Source: MPNP01 sp963668325 (GTDB lineage Bacteria > Pseudomonadota > Alphaproteobacteria > Rhodobacterales > Rhodobacteraceae). Taken from it: 64,000 nucleotides of DNA. Shown here one piece after another: positions 1-9,578 of the stretch (position 1 is its first letter; each line of letters starts with the position of its first letter). The notes beneath the pieces were generated by a model. It was not told where the DNA came from and did not search any database. It saw only the letters and a list, made by a program, of their open reading frames with translations. The translations under genes were made by a program, and so were the position numbers. The stretch is from assembly GCA_963668325.1 (NCBI GenBank), contig OY764222.1:1426001-1490000 (forward strand), in the 5' to 3' direction.

Positions 1-633
1 GCCTAACGCAAGTCCGAATACACCTTCTGTCTGCATCCAGAAATGCCACATGGCTTTCCCAAAACTGGCGCCTTTCCACTGCATAGCATCGGGAAAGAAG
101 TTCGCATCACCAAAAAAAACATACAGCAGGAACACGCTTGCCACAATTACCATTGGTAGACCAAGGGCCCGGTAGGTGGCTACCAGAACAATTGATAGTC
201 CAGTGGCTGAAATTATCAGGTCAGAGGTTGTTGGTAATCCCGAACGATCAGCAATTGCTGCTGAGTTGGCGATGAGATAAAGAGTTGAACACAGCCCAGC
301 AACAACCAAAAGCCAGTCATACCATGGTATTCGAACCCGCGATGCTGATTTGTAAAGAGGATAGGCAAAGGCAGCCAATGTCAGACCAAAAGCTAGATGA
401 ATAACTCTTTCGGTATCGGAAGTGACATAAATCCAATTTAATCCAAGCGTCCGTGCTAATATTGCCGGTAAAGGTGAGGCGTTGATAATTTGCAGGGTCG
501 CCCACAACAATGCCGTTCCAGTGATTACACCTGCCTGCCAATTATCGGGGTTCCTTCCACCGACATCCAGATCACTGGCCAGTGCCTGGGCTTTATTTAC
601 AGTTTCAGTTTCTGCTTGCTTGACTGTGGCCAT
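1..633 (-). CDS. TRAP transporter fused permease (TAXI-associated), N-terminal part
   Basis: The reading frame starts at ATG 633 and runs off the left window edge, so only the first 211 residues are seen. After a polar N-terminus of about 35 residues there are several hydrophobic segments typical of the fused 4TM/12TM TRAP permeases that work with TAXI-type binding proteins. It would carry substrate across the inner membrane using an ion gradient. The binding-protein gene lies just upstream on the same strand (715-1698), separated by a strong hairpin, which supports one operon. The substrate cannot be told from sequence. The family call rests mainly on this context and on membrane character. 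Confidence 0.8.
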   Translation of the reverse strand, partial: MATVKQAETETVNKAQALASDLDVGGRNPDNWQAGVITGTALLWATLQIINASPLPAILARTLGLNWIYVTSDTERVIHLAFGLTLAAFAYPLYKSASRVRIPWYDWLLVVAGLCSTLYLIANSAAIADRSGLPTTSDLIISATGLSIVLVATYRALGLPMVIVASVFLLYVFFGDANFFPDAMQWKGASFGKAMWHFWMQTEGVFGLALG

Positions 634-677
634 AATCTGTTTTCAGATTTAAGTCAACATTCACCATTGGTGCCAAA

Positions 678-704
678 AGCATAGCCGGCAATGCCGGCTA
701 TGCT
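678..704 (-). terminator. Intercistronic hairpin between TAXI binding protein and permease
   Basis: A perfect 12-bp GC-rich inverted repeat (678-689 and 693-704) with a 3-nt loop sits between the binding-protein stop and the permease start. Only a short T stretch follows on the minus strand, so it is more likely a partial terminator or mRNA-stabilising hairpin that lets the binding protein be made in excess over the permease. Confidence 0.7.
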
Positions 705-714
705 GGCTACAGAA

Positions 715-1698
715 CTATTCCATCAAGCCTAGTTCTTTGTATGCTTTGATTGCACCAGGGTGAAGTGGCGCTGACAAGGAATCACTAACCATTTCCTCAG
801 CCTTTAGATTAGCAAAAGCCGGGTGTAACTTGCGAAAATCATCAAGATTGGAAAGAACCGCCTTCGCTACAATATAAACGACCTCATCAGGGACATCAGC
901 AGAGGTTACAAAGGTAGCACCTACACCAAATGTTTGTATGTCATCAGGATTACCTGGATACATCCCACCGGGGATTGTTGCACTTCGGTAATATGGTCTA
1001 TCAGCGATAAGTTGGTCAATTTCTGGTGCGACTGCAGACACGATGACAGCATCACAGGATGCTATGGTTTCGTGCGTAAGTGCTGATGGATGACCAACAA
1101 GCCAGAAATATCCGTCAATCTTGTTATCACAGAGTGCAGCTCCGGTTTCGGCAGACTTCATTTTACCCGCAAGGGCCAGATCATCGCGACTCCATCCCAT
1201 GGCATCCTCGATTACCTCCCATGTACCAAGCGTACCGGATCCATCATTACCGATGTTGAATCGCTTTCCGGGAATATCAGTAATATTGTTTATACCAGAA
1301 TCACGTCGAGCAAGAATGGTTACTGGTTCCGGGTGGACAGAGAAGACAGCCCTCAGGCCTTCGAACTGGTTATCTTCAAATCTTGAGGTCCCATTATAGG
1401 CATGGAACTGCCAATCAGATTGGGCAACGCCAAACTCGAGTTCACCACCCTTGATGGTGTTGATATTGTAAATCGATCCCCCGGTTGACTCTACAGAACA
1501 ACGGATACCATGCTCTTTCCGATTCGCGTTAACTAGTCGACAGATGGCCCCTCCAGTTGGATAGTACACGCCAGTCACCCCACCGGTTCCGATCGAAATG
1601 AATTGTTGTTGCGCTGCAACAATAGTTACTGAAGCAATTAAGGTACCGAGTGCAACAAATGTTGCAGTCACCATGCTTACCAGCTTTATAGGTTTCAT
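715..1698 (-). CDS. TAXI family TRAP transporter solute-binding protein
   Basis: This is a 327-residue periplasmic binding protein. The frame is open further upstream, but ATG 1698 is preceded at 6 nt by GGAG and opens a classic signal peptide (MKPIKLVSMV, hydrophobic core, cleavage near VAAQ). The mature start (FISIGTGGVTGVYYPTGG) is the signature N-terminus of the TAXI family, and later SVESTGGS and the GNDGSGT segment also fit. It captures a solute and delivers it to the fused permease encoded just downstream. TAXI proteins are mostly uncharacterised; glutamate-like or other carboxylate ligands are possible but not shown here. Confidence 0.93.
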   Translation of the reverse strand: MKPIKLVSMVTATFVALGTLIASVTIVAAQQQFISIGTGGVTGVYYPTGGAICRLVNANRKEHGIRCSVESTGGSIYNINTIKGGELEFGVAQSDWQFHAYNGTSRFEDNQFEGLRAVFSVHPEPVTILARRDSGINNITDIPGKRFNIGNDGSGTLGTWEVIEDAMGWSRDDLALAGKMKSAETGAALCDNKIDGYFWLVGHPSALTHETIASCDAVIVSAVAPEIDQLIADRPYYRSATIPGGMYPGNPDDIQTFGVGATFVTSADVPDEVVYIVAKAVLSNLDDFRKLHPAFANLKAEEMVSDSLSAPLHPGAIKAYKELGLME

Positions 1699-2562
1699 CA
1701 TATTCTCCTTTTTTGACATTCCATAAGACTTACCAAGGAATGAGTAAAATTCATTTGCATTAAACCCGAATTTAGGAAGCAGAGTCAAGAAATTTTTATG
1801 GTATGCATAAGTAATATCGAACAATGGGTTGCTCATTTGAAACATTGCAGAGTTGGTTTTCTTGCTGGAAAGGATACAATTTTAACAAGCCCCCTGGTTC
1901 AAAAAGAAAGATTTACGCCATCTGCTCTTTCCTGACCCTGGATAAAAGCATATCCGCCAGTTAAAATGAAATTAAACCTAAACGGCAGGTGGACGCGGTA
2001 TAATCAAACCCAATGGATAAAATAATAATCCAACCGCTGTAATGGACAACAGGAATAGTAGAATAACTAGTGAAGGACAGAGACAACAAATCTCCAAGTA
2101 AAGATAAGTGGATAAATGTTGGGCTGATTGGTACCCAAATTTTTCCACATAAGTATTTTGAAGTGAAGAGGAAATTTTTTAGTGATGCTTTTTTTATTTA
2201 CCGGAAATTCTAACTCAAACTAAAAAAAGAGAGATATAACAACTAAAAAGCAATAGCCTTGGCTGATTCATCTTAATTTCATTAGAGACTTCCATATACG
2301 AACTACAATCAGGTCACCTGGCGTAATACGTAATAACAGATTCTTACTACAAACATTGATTCTGGCTAAGCCATGGTAATTATTTGCAGGTTTACTCGCT
2401 TTCAATCTTTCCCTTGTTCTGTGATAAAATTTAGCTTTCCAATATTGTCAATGGGATTGGCCAAACAAATCCGAATGACATATCTGCTGTCTTGTGATAT
2501 AGTGGGCTGGAAAATTTATGAACAGAGTTTCCATATGATAATTATTTATCCAGAGAAGAAAC
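1699..2562. other. Intergenic region between TAXI operon and Uma2 gene
   Basis: This AT-rich stretch of about 860 bp should hold promoters for the two diverging genes. The only frames in it are short and lack coding character, including one at 2373-2570 that merely overlaps the start of the Uma2 gene. I see no RNA gene, repeat or clear terminator. Confidence 0.5.
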
Positions 2563-3387
2563 ATGTCTGAACCCGCCCCTGTATTTAATGAAAAACATTA
2601 TCCCGATCATTATCCTGCCCCGCAAGCGATCGGTTCAATGGGCTCGGCGTTCTGGCAGTATCAAGTTCCCCCGGATCTGATTCCTCACATTGCAGACAAG
2701 ATTGACTGGGACCGGCTGGGTCGGCGCGTGCTGATCGACCCCATCGCCGGCATCATCTCCTGGATGTCACCGTCAGGTCGTCATGAGATATTTGCCGAGG
2801 CAACCGATGACATTGTTACGGCGACTGGGGATATAATCAACAGTGAGATCAGAGGAGTGCGGGGAAAATGCTGGAAAAGACCAGAGGACCCGAAACCCAC
2901 TGGTATGGAAGCTGATACTTCCTACTATATCGGTACGAAGGCCGAAGGCTGGATTACAGCATTTCGGACCGGACTGGCTGAAGGTGGCGAGACACTTGCT
3001 GAGGAGAGGGCCTCTGCGTATGAGAAAGAAAATCCGCCCGATCTTGTCGTTGAGATTGAGATTACCAATCTGGACAGGACAAAGCCGAACAAATATGCCA
3101 GGCTAGGCGTTCGGGAGATGTGGCAGGTTACTCGCATCCGCAAGGATGACCAGTTGAAAACCGAAGTCCGTATTCTGGAGTTGCAGGTTGAGGGCGGCCC
3201 ATGCGAGGTCAGCCAGTCCCGGGTGCTGCCCGGCTTGAAGGCTGATGTTCTGCCTGAAGTCTATCTACTGGCACGGGCCAGGATGCTTGTAGAACTCCAT
3301 GAATTCCTAGTAAGGGAACTACCAACTCCTGTACCGGTGCAGGAGGTAAAGAAAATCGATCCATCACCTTCAGGACCTAGGATGTGA
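2563..3387 (+). CDS. Uma2 family (DUF820) putative endonuclease
   Basis: This 274-residue protein carries the Uma2/DUF820 core, a PD-(D/E)XK-like nuclease fold: PPDLVVEIEI followed by a lysine and KYARLGVREMWQV, spanning about residues 160-195. An ATG start follows AGAGAAGAAAC. Uma2 proteins are predicted restriction-type nucleases of unknown biological role and are often found singly; no methylase or specificity gene is adjacent. The codon choice is more GC-rich than in the flanking DNA, which suggests recent acquisition (inference). The C-terminus (EVKKIDPSPSG) is low-complexity. Confidence 0.8.
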   Translation: MSEPAPVFNEKHYPDHYPAPQAIGSMGSAFWQYQVPPDLIPHIADKIDWDRLGRRVLIDPIAGIISWMSPSGRHEIFAEATDDIVTATGDIINSEIRGVRGKCWKRPEDPKPTGMEADTSYYIGTKAEGWITAFRTGLAEGGETLAEERASAYEKENPPDLVVEIEITNLDRTKPNKYARLGVREMWQVTRIRKDDQLKTEVRILELQVEGGPCEVSQSRVLPGLKADVLPEVYLLARARMLVELHEFLVRELPTPVPVQEVKKIDPSPSGPRM

Positions 3388-3588
3388 TCTGTTCCCTGGA
3401 ATAGTTTACTGATCAAGAAACCTTTAAGCACCACAAAAAACTTTACCACTGGCATCAAACAGATTTATTCCGTATCCAGTAGAGGTATTTCCTCGGCGTC
3501 TTGCTGGATTACCGGCTTGTCACTACCAACATGGCTTGCAAAATCCCAAGGATTTGGTAGCTTTAACCAACTCAAAAGGAGAAAGAAA

Positions 3589-4107
3589 TTGACGAGGCAA
3601 TTAAGGGGAATGAAGCAGGTGGGAAAGAAGAGGTTCCGTGAAGACCCTGGTTTATATTACGAAGATTTCGTTACCGGAGATTGGTACGAACATTGGCCAG
3701 GTAGAACCATTACAGAAACAGATAATATTTGGTTCACAAACCTGACCATGAACACACATCCCCTCCATTTCGACAGAAATTATGCTGCAAAAACTGAATT
3801 TGGCAAATGTTTGGTCAATTCAACCCTCACGGTAGCTGTGGTTACCGGTTTGTGTGTATCGAGCACAAGTCAAAAGGCCATTGCCAACTTGGGGTGGGAG
3901 GAAATTAAACTTCCAGCTCCTGTTTATGCTGGAGATACCTTATATGGTGAGACTGAAATCTTAGGTAAAAGAGTATCCAGAAAACGTCCTGATTGTGGCA
4001 TCGTCAGAGTTCGTCATTTGGGCAAAAATCAAGATGGTACTGTTATTTGTGACATGATAAGATCCTTTCTTATCCCGAAAATAGATTCTGGTAATCCAGT
4101 AAAATAA
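3589..4107 (+). CDS. MaoC family dehydratase
   Basis: This 172-residue hot-dog-fold protein resembles MaoC/(R)-specific enoyl-CoA hydratases. The hydratase segment is present as FTNLTMNTHPLHFDRNYA; the histidine is kept, while the usual SGD-x-N box is changed to TMNTH, a variant I associate with MaoC dehydratases acting on branched or C4-C5 acyl-CoAs (from memory). I chose TTG 3589 because AAGGAG lies 7 nt upstream; the frame is open back to 3517. It precedes coxD by 62 bp on the same strand but has no obvious link to CO dehydrogenase maturation. Confidence 0.85.
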   Translation: MTRQLRGMKQVGKKRFREDPGLYYEDFVTGDWYEHWPGRTITETDNIWFTNLTMNTHPLHFDRNYAAKTEFGKCLVNSTLTVAVVTGLCVSSTSQKAIANLGWEEIKLPAPVYAGDTLYGETEILGKRVSRKRPDCGIVRVRHLGKNQDGTVICDMIRSFLIPKIDSGNPVK

Positions 4108-4169
4108 TCACTTAGTAATAAGCAAAACCTATAATTCCTGGTGAAGCAAAGTTTTTGGAGGTTGTCAAT

Positions 4170-5084
4170 TTGAACAGGGATACCAATACGATTGAAGCAG
4201 TACAGGGTTTGTTGCGAGAGGCAGATTACCTTTGTGATCGTTCTCTGGCGACAACGGTATTTCTGGCTTTAAAGCTAAACAAGCCTCTTTTCCTTGAAGG
4301 GGAAGCAGGGGTAGGTAAAACTGAAATTGCCTTGGCTATTTCCAGCGCATTGGGAAGAAAATTAATTCGGCTTCAATGCTATGAGGGTCTGGATACTGGT
4401 TCGGCGGTTTATGAGTGGAACTTTCCTGCCCAAATGGTGGCAATCAGGACTGCGGAAGCCTCGGGAAACCTGGAACGGAATGCCCTCCAAGCAGAATTAT
4501 TTTCCGAGGAGTATTTGATTTCAAGGCCAATACTGGAGGCGCTTGGTGACCATGAGGAGGGACCGCCGGTCCTCCTGATTGACGAAATTGACCGCACAGA
4601 TGAGCCTTTTGAAGCATTTTTACTAGAAGTTCTTTCTGATTTCCAAATCACCATCCCGGAATTGGGTACAATCAAATCCAAAACACCACCAATCGTTATT
4701 CTTACCTCTAATCGAACAAGAGAAATCCATGATGCTTTGAAAAGAAGATGTTTTTACTATTGGGTAGACTTCCCAGACTTTGCAAGAGAACTTGAAATAA
4801 TCCAGGTCAAGGTACCAGAAGCCAGTGAAACTTTTTCAAGAGAGATCGTTGCCTTTATCCATACTCTGAGAAGTGAGGATTTGTTTAAAAAACCAGGCGT
4901 GGCCGAATCCATAGATTGGGCGAAATGTCTACTGGCATTGAATACCATTGAACTCTCACCAGAGGTTGTTTCAAATACCATGGGAGCACTGCTGAAATAC
5001 CAGGATGACATTGCCAGAATCGGTGGTTCAGAAAGCCAGAGGATTTTGGAAATGGCCAAAGCAAACCTAAGGGAAATCGCCTAG
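4170..5084 (+). CDS. coxD: CoxD-type MoxR AAA+ ATPase, CO dehydrogenase maturation
   Basis: This is a 304-residue MoxR-family AAA+ ATPase. Walker A is GEAGVGKTE (about residues 44-52), Walker B is LLIDEIDR, and the sensor region LTSNRTREIHDALKRR follows. The start is TTG 4170, 6 nt after GGAGGT; an in-frame TTG at 4155 overlaps that ribosome site and is less likely. Together with the VWA protein CoxE downstream it matches the CoxD/CoxE pair, where CoxD is a chaperone needed to build the sulfurated copper-molybdenum site of CO dehydrogenase. Gene order and the coxSLM genes 4 kb downstream support this. Confidence 0.92.
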   Translation: MNRDTNTIEAVQGLLREADYLCDRSLATTVFLALKLNKPLFLEGEAGVGKTEIALAISSALGRKLIRLQCYEGLDTGSAVYEWNFPAQMVAIRTAEASGNLERNALQAELFSEEYLISRPILEALGDHEEGPPVLLIDEIDRTDEPFEAFLLEVLSDFQITIPELGTIKSKTPPIVILTSNRTREIHDALKRRCFYYWVDFPDFARELEIIQVKVPEASETFSREIVAFIHTLRSEDLFKKPGVAESIDWAKCLLALNTIELSPEVVSNTMGALLKYQDDIARIGGSESQRILEMAKANLREIA

Positions 5085-5147
5085 TATGGGTTTTTACAGG
5101 CATTTCCCTATACCTTTATCAGGGTATTTCGCCATAGGTGTTGATGT

Positions 5148-6395
5148 ATGACCATTGAGCAGGAGGTTCCCAATGGTGTGCTGGTAGATAATATTACTCA
5201 TTTCGCCAGAGCATTGAGGTCATCTGGACTCCCCATAGGAACAGGCCAAACAGTAAATGCCATAAAAGCAGCGGAAACCGTTGGGTTACACTCCAAGGAA
5301 GATTTTTACTCAGTTCTACAATGCTGTTTCGTAAACAAGCCTGATCAATTGGTAGTGTTTTCTCAAACCTTTGATCTCTTCTGGCGAGATCCAAGATATC
5401 ATGACCATATGATGTCGATGATGCTACCTAGTATTCGGGGGACTACCGAAAAGAGAAAACCTGAAGCTGGTATGAAAAGAGCTGGACAATCATTGGTGGG
5501 AGAACAAAAAGAATCAAAAGTTAATTCCCATGGCGATAACGAGTTGGAGGAAGAACTTGAAGTTATATCAACAGGAACAACATCCTATCAGGATAGGTTT
5601 AACGCCATGGATTTCGAGCAAATGTCCACCTCAGAAACCAGGGAGGCCAAAAGAGTCATTTCAGAACTTGAGCTCCCGGTAAAGCGATTGATTTCAAGGA
5701 GATTCAAACCCCACCCCAAGGGTAAGATTTCTGACTGGAAAACCACCATGAAAATGGCTGCCAGACAGGGTGGAGAAATACATAAATTGGGCTATCGGAA
5801 GCCAACCGAACGCAATCCAAATCTTGTAGCTCTATGTGATATTTCTGGAAGTATGTCTACCTATTCCAGAATGCTTTTGCATTTCCTACACTCGGTTATC
5901 AACCACCGAACAAATAAATGGGCCAAAGTTCATTCCTTTACCTTTGGAACAAGATTGACAAACATAACCCGTAACCTGGCCATAAATGATGTGGATCAAG
6001 CGCTCGAATCTGCTGGTAAGGAAGTTTCCGACTGGGAAGGAGGAACTAGGATCGGAGAATGTTTGAAGGAATTCAATTTCAAATGGTCAAGACGAGTTTT
6101 GGGACAGGGTGCCTTGGTGCTTTTAATTTCTGACGGGCTTGAAAGTGGCGATATCACCCAATTAGGCCAGGAAATGAAACGACTTCAATTGAGTGCACGT
6201 AGATTAATATGGGTAAATCCACTTCTTCGCTGGGAAAGCTTTACACCTAGGGCCAGAGGCATAGGGGCCATGCTTCCATTCGTGGATTGTTTCAAATCTG
6301 CCCACAACATCAATTCACTCATTGGATTGTCAAATGTTCTTTATAATTCCTTTGACGATGGAGAGAAAAACAGGCTTATGGAAACATTGGCCTGA
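5148..6395 (+). CDS. coxE: CoxE-type VWA domain protein
   Basis: This 415-residue protein has a C-terminal von Willebrand A domain of the CoxE type. The metal-binding MIDAS motif DISGSMS starts at about residue 231, and the later LLISDGLESGD matches the domain's second metal site. The N-terminal 200 residues are the helical CoxE-like region, with an acidic linker (ELEEELEV). It sits 63 bp after coxD in the classic MoxR-VWA pairing. The expected role is to work with CoxD in maturing the molybdenum enzyme encoded downstream. The ATG start has no strong ribosome site. Confidence 0.92.
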   Translation: MTIEQEVPNGVLVDNITHFARALRSSGLPIGTGQTVNAIKAAETVGLHSKEDFYSVLQCCFVNKPDQLVVFSQTFDLFWRDPRYHDHMMSMMLPSIRGTTEKRKPEAGMKRAGQSLVGEQKESKVNSHGDNELEEELEVISTGTTSYQDRFNAMDFEQMSTSETREAKRVISELELPVKRLISRRFKPHPKGKISDWKTTMKMAARQGGEIHKLGYRKPTERNPNLVALCDISGSMSTYSRMLLHFLHSVINHRTNKWAKVHSFTFGTRLTNITRNLAINDVDQALESAGKEVSDWEGGTRIGECLKEFNFKWSRRVLGQGALVLLISDGLESGDITQLGQEMKRLQLSARRLIWVNPLLRWESFTPRARGIGAMLPFVDCFKSAHNINSLIGLSNVLYNSFDDGEKNRLMETLA

Positions 6396-6461
6396 ATACA
6401 CATATTTGGTGCTTGTGTGAGCATCCCACAAAATTAATTTAACTTTGAATTTAACTGAAAT

Positions 6462-7463
6462 ATGAAAAGACCAGAGTACGAAAATATACCTGAGACAGCC
6501 TTGAATTGGCACCATGAGGGCGGTGCAGCAATAGCTTCAGTTACTCAGACTTGGGGCTCTGCTCCGAGACCAGTTGGAAGCCAGTTGGCGATAAGTTCAA
6601 ATGGTGAAATAACCGGGTCGGTTTCAGGCGGGTGTGTCGAGGGCGCAGTGGTGTCAGAAGCTCTTGAAGCAATGGAAACAAAAAAACCAATATCACTTGA
6701 ATTTGGTGTGGCAGATGAAGATGCTTTTGCGGTTGGCTTGGCTTGTGGTGGAAAAATTAAAGTACTTGTCGAACCAATTGCTGGCCCATTTGGATTAACA
6801 GAAGAAAAATTACAGGAGCTTGTTTTTCATCGGGCTCAAGGAACTCCAACCATTGTCAAAACTTCTCTTGATTCTTGGGAGTGTACAGTAATACCCTATG
6901 GTACGTCCCTAATGACCTGTGACCTTTTGCAGGCCTTGGAACAGGATAAAAGTGGAATTGTCGATGGCACATTTATTAATGTTTTCAATCCACCATTGAA
7001 ATTGATAGTGGTAGGAGGTGTTCACATTGCACAACCATTAATTCACATTGCCCGGCATTCTGGCTATCAAACCATGATCATTGATCCTAGGGAATCGTTT
7101 GGGTCGAAAGCACGGTTTCCAGGTGTAAGGATAAGTAATGAATGGCCTGACGAGGTTATCAAGGAGGAAAAACCCGATTTAAGAACAGCGATCGTGACCT
7201 TGTCCCATGACCCCAAGATTGATGATCCTGCCATACTTGAAGCCCTTGGAACCCCTGCCTTTTATATTGGCTGTCTAGGATCTACTCGAACACATACCAA
7301 ACGATTGTCTAGATTGAGAGAAAAAGCTATTTCCGAAGATCAACTGGCAAGGATACATGGCCCCATTGGTTTGGATATTGGATCTCGTTCACCTGCTGAG
7401 ATAGCTGTTGCCATTTTGGCTGAAATAACCCAGTCCCTGCGAATGGGTAAAGTTCAAAAATGA
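6462..7463 (+). CDS. XdhC/CoxI family maturation protein
   Basis: This 333-residue protein has the two-part XdhC layout: an N-terminal XdhC_CoxI domain (SVTQTWGSAPRPVGSQLAI, SGGCVEGAVV, GLACGGKIKVLVEP) and a C-terminal Rossmann domain (LIVVGGVHIAQPLIHIA, YIGCLGS, IGLDIGSRSPAEIAVAILAEI). XdhC proteins bind molybdenum cofactor and promote its sulfuration and insertion into molybdenum hydroxylases, which fits the cox operon. Its stop overlaps the next gene by 4 nt (ATGA), indicating translational coupling. It corresponds to CoxF or CoxI of other cox clusters. Confidence 0.92.
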   Translation: MKRPEYENIPETALNWHHEGGAAIASVTQTWGSAPRPVGSQLAISSNGEITGSVSGGCVEGAVVSEALEAMETKKPISLEFGVADEDAFAVGLACGGKIKVLVEPIAGPFGLTEEKLQELVFHRAQGTPTIVKTSLDSWECTVIPYGTSLMTCDLLQALEQDKSGIVDGTFINVFNPPLKLIVVGGVHIAQPLIHIARHSGYQTMIIDPRESFGSKARFPGVRISNEWPDEVIKEEKPDLRTAIVTLSHDPKIDDPAILEALGTPAFYIGCLGSTRTHTKRLSRLREKAISEDQLARIHGPIGLDIGSRSPAEIAVAILAEITQSLRMGKVQK

Positions 7464-8953
7464 GATTTGGAACTTGCCAGGCAAATGAAGCGCTAGGGCA
7501 TATATTGGCCCATACAGTTAATTCTGGAGGAAAAAAGGTTAGAAAGGGAAAGGTTCTTAACCAACATGACATAGAACTTTTCCAGAATTCTGGCATCCAG
7601 AAAATAATGGTTGCAAGCCTGGAGGAAGATGATCTTGGCGAGGATGAGGCTGCTGCTCTTCTAGGACGTAAAATTACTTCAGTGGAACCCTCGCTGTTTG
7701 TTTCTTCTCCATTCACAGGCAGAGTAAATATTTATGCCTCACAAAAGGGCTTACTGAAATTTGATTCAAAGAGAATCACTGAATTCAACCTGGTTGATGA
7801 AGCCATAACACTAGCTACCTTACCTGATCTTTCCAGAGTTGAAAAAAACCAGCTGGTAGGTACGGTAAAAATTATTCCCTATGGGGTGGCTAAGATCAAG
7901 GTGTTGGAAGCATTGGCACTACTAGAAGGGGTTATGGAATTCAGAGAAGTTCTGATCAAGCAAGTAGATTTGATTATCACCTCTCCATCAGGTGAAAAGG
8001 ATAAGCTTGCAGAAAAGGGTATTGAGGTTACCAGGTCCCGATTAAATGGGCTTGGCATTTCACTTGAACGGGTATTCTTCGAACTCCATGAAGCTGATTC
8101 ACTGGGAGAATCACTAAAAAAAACCAGCTCACCTCTGGTATTGGTGATAACCTCAACGGCAACATCAGATGCCAACGATACGGGGCCTCAGGCGGTGAAA
8201 TTGGCCGGTGGAACGGTAAATAGGGTGGGTATACCTGTAGATCCCGGCAATTTACTATTTTTAGGTGCACTTGGTTCACAAAAAATCATCGGTCTTCCTG
8301 GCTGCGCTCGTTCCCCGGCTTTGAATGGTGCGGATTGGGTATTGGAAAGAATCGTTTGCGGTATTGATTTGTCCCCAGTGGATTTTGCCGCGATGGGAGC
8401 AGGAGGCTTGTTGAAGGAAATACCAATAAGAAGACAGCCTAGGGATAGAAGGAGAACAGGACTATTAAAACCCAATGTGCAAGTCATTCTTATAATTGAT
8501 TCGAGGGATCAAAGTTTTGAGGCGCAACTTGCTAAAATCCTGGCATCCCAGGTTGATGGGGTAAGCATTGTGGGAAGCCTTGCCAAGGAAGTGACAACAA
8601 AGTATACAAAAAGGGATAAGATCAGGCTGGTAAATATCGAAGGGAAGCTAGGCAAGTCATACTTGGTGAACGAAGCAATGGCTTCCTTACCCAGGAAGAC
8701 CGATGCGGTGATTTTTGTAAATGTTCGAAATGAGGAAATATCCCCTGCCCAGGTCAATCGGTTGGTTAGCGCTTTCAGCCCGGAAAGCGGGAGAGAAATC
8801 TGTAAATTCGGCGGCGAGAATGCACCCTTGGGCCCACCAATTCTGTTTGGGAGAAGATTTTTTGAGAACTTGCGAGCTTTGGATTCGGGGCTTAGACCAC
8901 ATGACCTTCTTAAAGAGGGTAAGGATTATCTGATTGAGTTGGACCATGATTAG
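7460..8953 (+). CDS. Molybdopterin-binding protein with degenerate MobA/MocA-like C-terminal domain
   Basis: This 497-residue protein has a MoeA/MogA-type molybdopterin-binding domain in its first two thirds; TATSDANDTGPQAV and the VGIPVDPGNLLFLGAL / IGLPGCARSPALNGADWVLE stretch are typical. The last 170 residues resemble the MobA/MocA nucleotidyltransferase fold (TDAVIFVNV, GENAPLGPPILFGRRFF), but the nucleotide-binding LAGGxSxRMG box is replaced by LIIDSRDQSF and the LADMP-type motif by VNVRNEEIS, so transferase activity is doubtful. It is translationally coupled to the XdhC-like gene. It probably prepares or hands over molybdenum cofactor, perhaps as the dinucleotide form, to the CoxL subunit. 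Confidence 0.85.
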   Translation: MRFGTCQANEALGHILAHTVNSGGKKVRKGKVLNQHDIELFQNSGIQKIMVASLEEDDLGEDEAAALLGRKITSVEPSLFVSSPFTGRVNIYASQKGLLKFDSKRITEFNLVDEAITLATLPDLSRVEKNQLVGTVKIIPYGVAKIKVLEALALLEGVMEFREVLIKQVDLIITSPSGEKDKLAEKGIEVTRSRLNGLGISLERVFFELHEADSLGESLKKTSSPLVLVITSTATSDANDTGPQAVKLAGGTVNRVGIPVDPGNLLFLGALGSQKIIGLPGCARSPALNGADWVLERIVCGIDLSPVDFAAMGAGGLLKEIPIRRQPRDRRRTGLLKPNVQVILIIDSRDQSFEAQLAKILASQVDGVSIVGSLAKEVTTKYTKRDKIRLVNIEGKLGKSYLVNEAMASLPRKTDAVIFVNVRNEEISPAQVNRLVSAFSPESGREICKFGGENAPLGPPILFGRRFFENLRALDSGLRPHDLLKEGKDYLIELDHD

Positions 8954-9050
8954 TTGAAAAATGTAGAATTTTCATTTGGCAAGGTTTTATTTTTAGTTAA
9001 TAGATTAGGGTACCAATTTCATAAGTATTGAAATTTATTGGAGGATATAA

Positions 9051-9515
9051 ATGGCTACAGTAACCATGGCGGTAAATGGTAAATCGGTTTCGGGAGAAGT
9101 CGAGGGAAGGACTTTGCTATCAGATTTTATTAGGAATAACCTGAACCTGACAGGAACCCATATCGGATGTGATACTAGCCAGTGTGGAGCTTGTGTTGTA
9201 CACGTCAATGGAAAAGCGGTAAAGGCCTGTACGATGTTTGCTCTTGAAGCTGAGGGAAGTTCCGTGACAACCATAGAAGGGATGGCTAATCCCGATGGGT
9301 CACTAGGCATAGTCCAGCAGGCATTCCAAGATAATCATGGTTTGCAATGTGGGTTCTGCACACCGGGAATGGTGATGTCAGCTGCTGCCCTTTTGGAGGA
9401 AAATCCCAATCCCACTGAAACTGAAATTCGAGAATATCTTGAAGGGAACATTTGTCGATGTACGGGATACCACAATATCGTCAAGTCAATCCAGGCTGCG
9501 GCTTCTGCTGCCTAG
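9051..9515 (+). CDS. coxS: CO dehydrogenase-type small subunit, [2Fe-2S] protein
   Basis: This 154-residue iron-sulfur subunit shows both cluster-binding sets: cysteines 40, 45, 48 and 60 (plant-type ferredoxin domain, GCDTSQCGAC) and cysteines 100, 103, 135 and 137 (helical domain, CGFCTPGM and CRCTGYHNI). It passes electrons from the molybdenum site of CoxL to the FAD of CoxM. ATG 9051 follows GGAGGA at 6-7 nt. It is the first structural gene, with a 97-bp AT-rich leader after the maturation genes that may hold its own promoter (inference). The order is S-L-M, unlike the common M-S-L. Confidence 0.96.
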   Translation: MATVTMAVNGKSVSGEVEGRTLLSDFIRNNLNLTGTHIGCDTSQCGACVVHVNGKAVKACTMFALEAEGSSVTTIEGMANPDGSLGIVQQAFQDNHGLQCGFCTPGMVMSAAALLEENPNPTETEIREYLEGNICRCTGYHNIVKSIQAAASAA

Positions 9516-9578
9516 TTTGAAATAGTCCGAAAGAATGAATATCAGCCAGATAGCAACAAGCAAGAATAGGAGAATCTC

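Noticed and set aside
2563..3387. A restriction-modification system around the Uma2 gene
   Set aside because: No methyltransferase or specificity gene adjoins it; single Uma2 genes are common and of unknown role.
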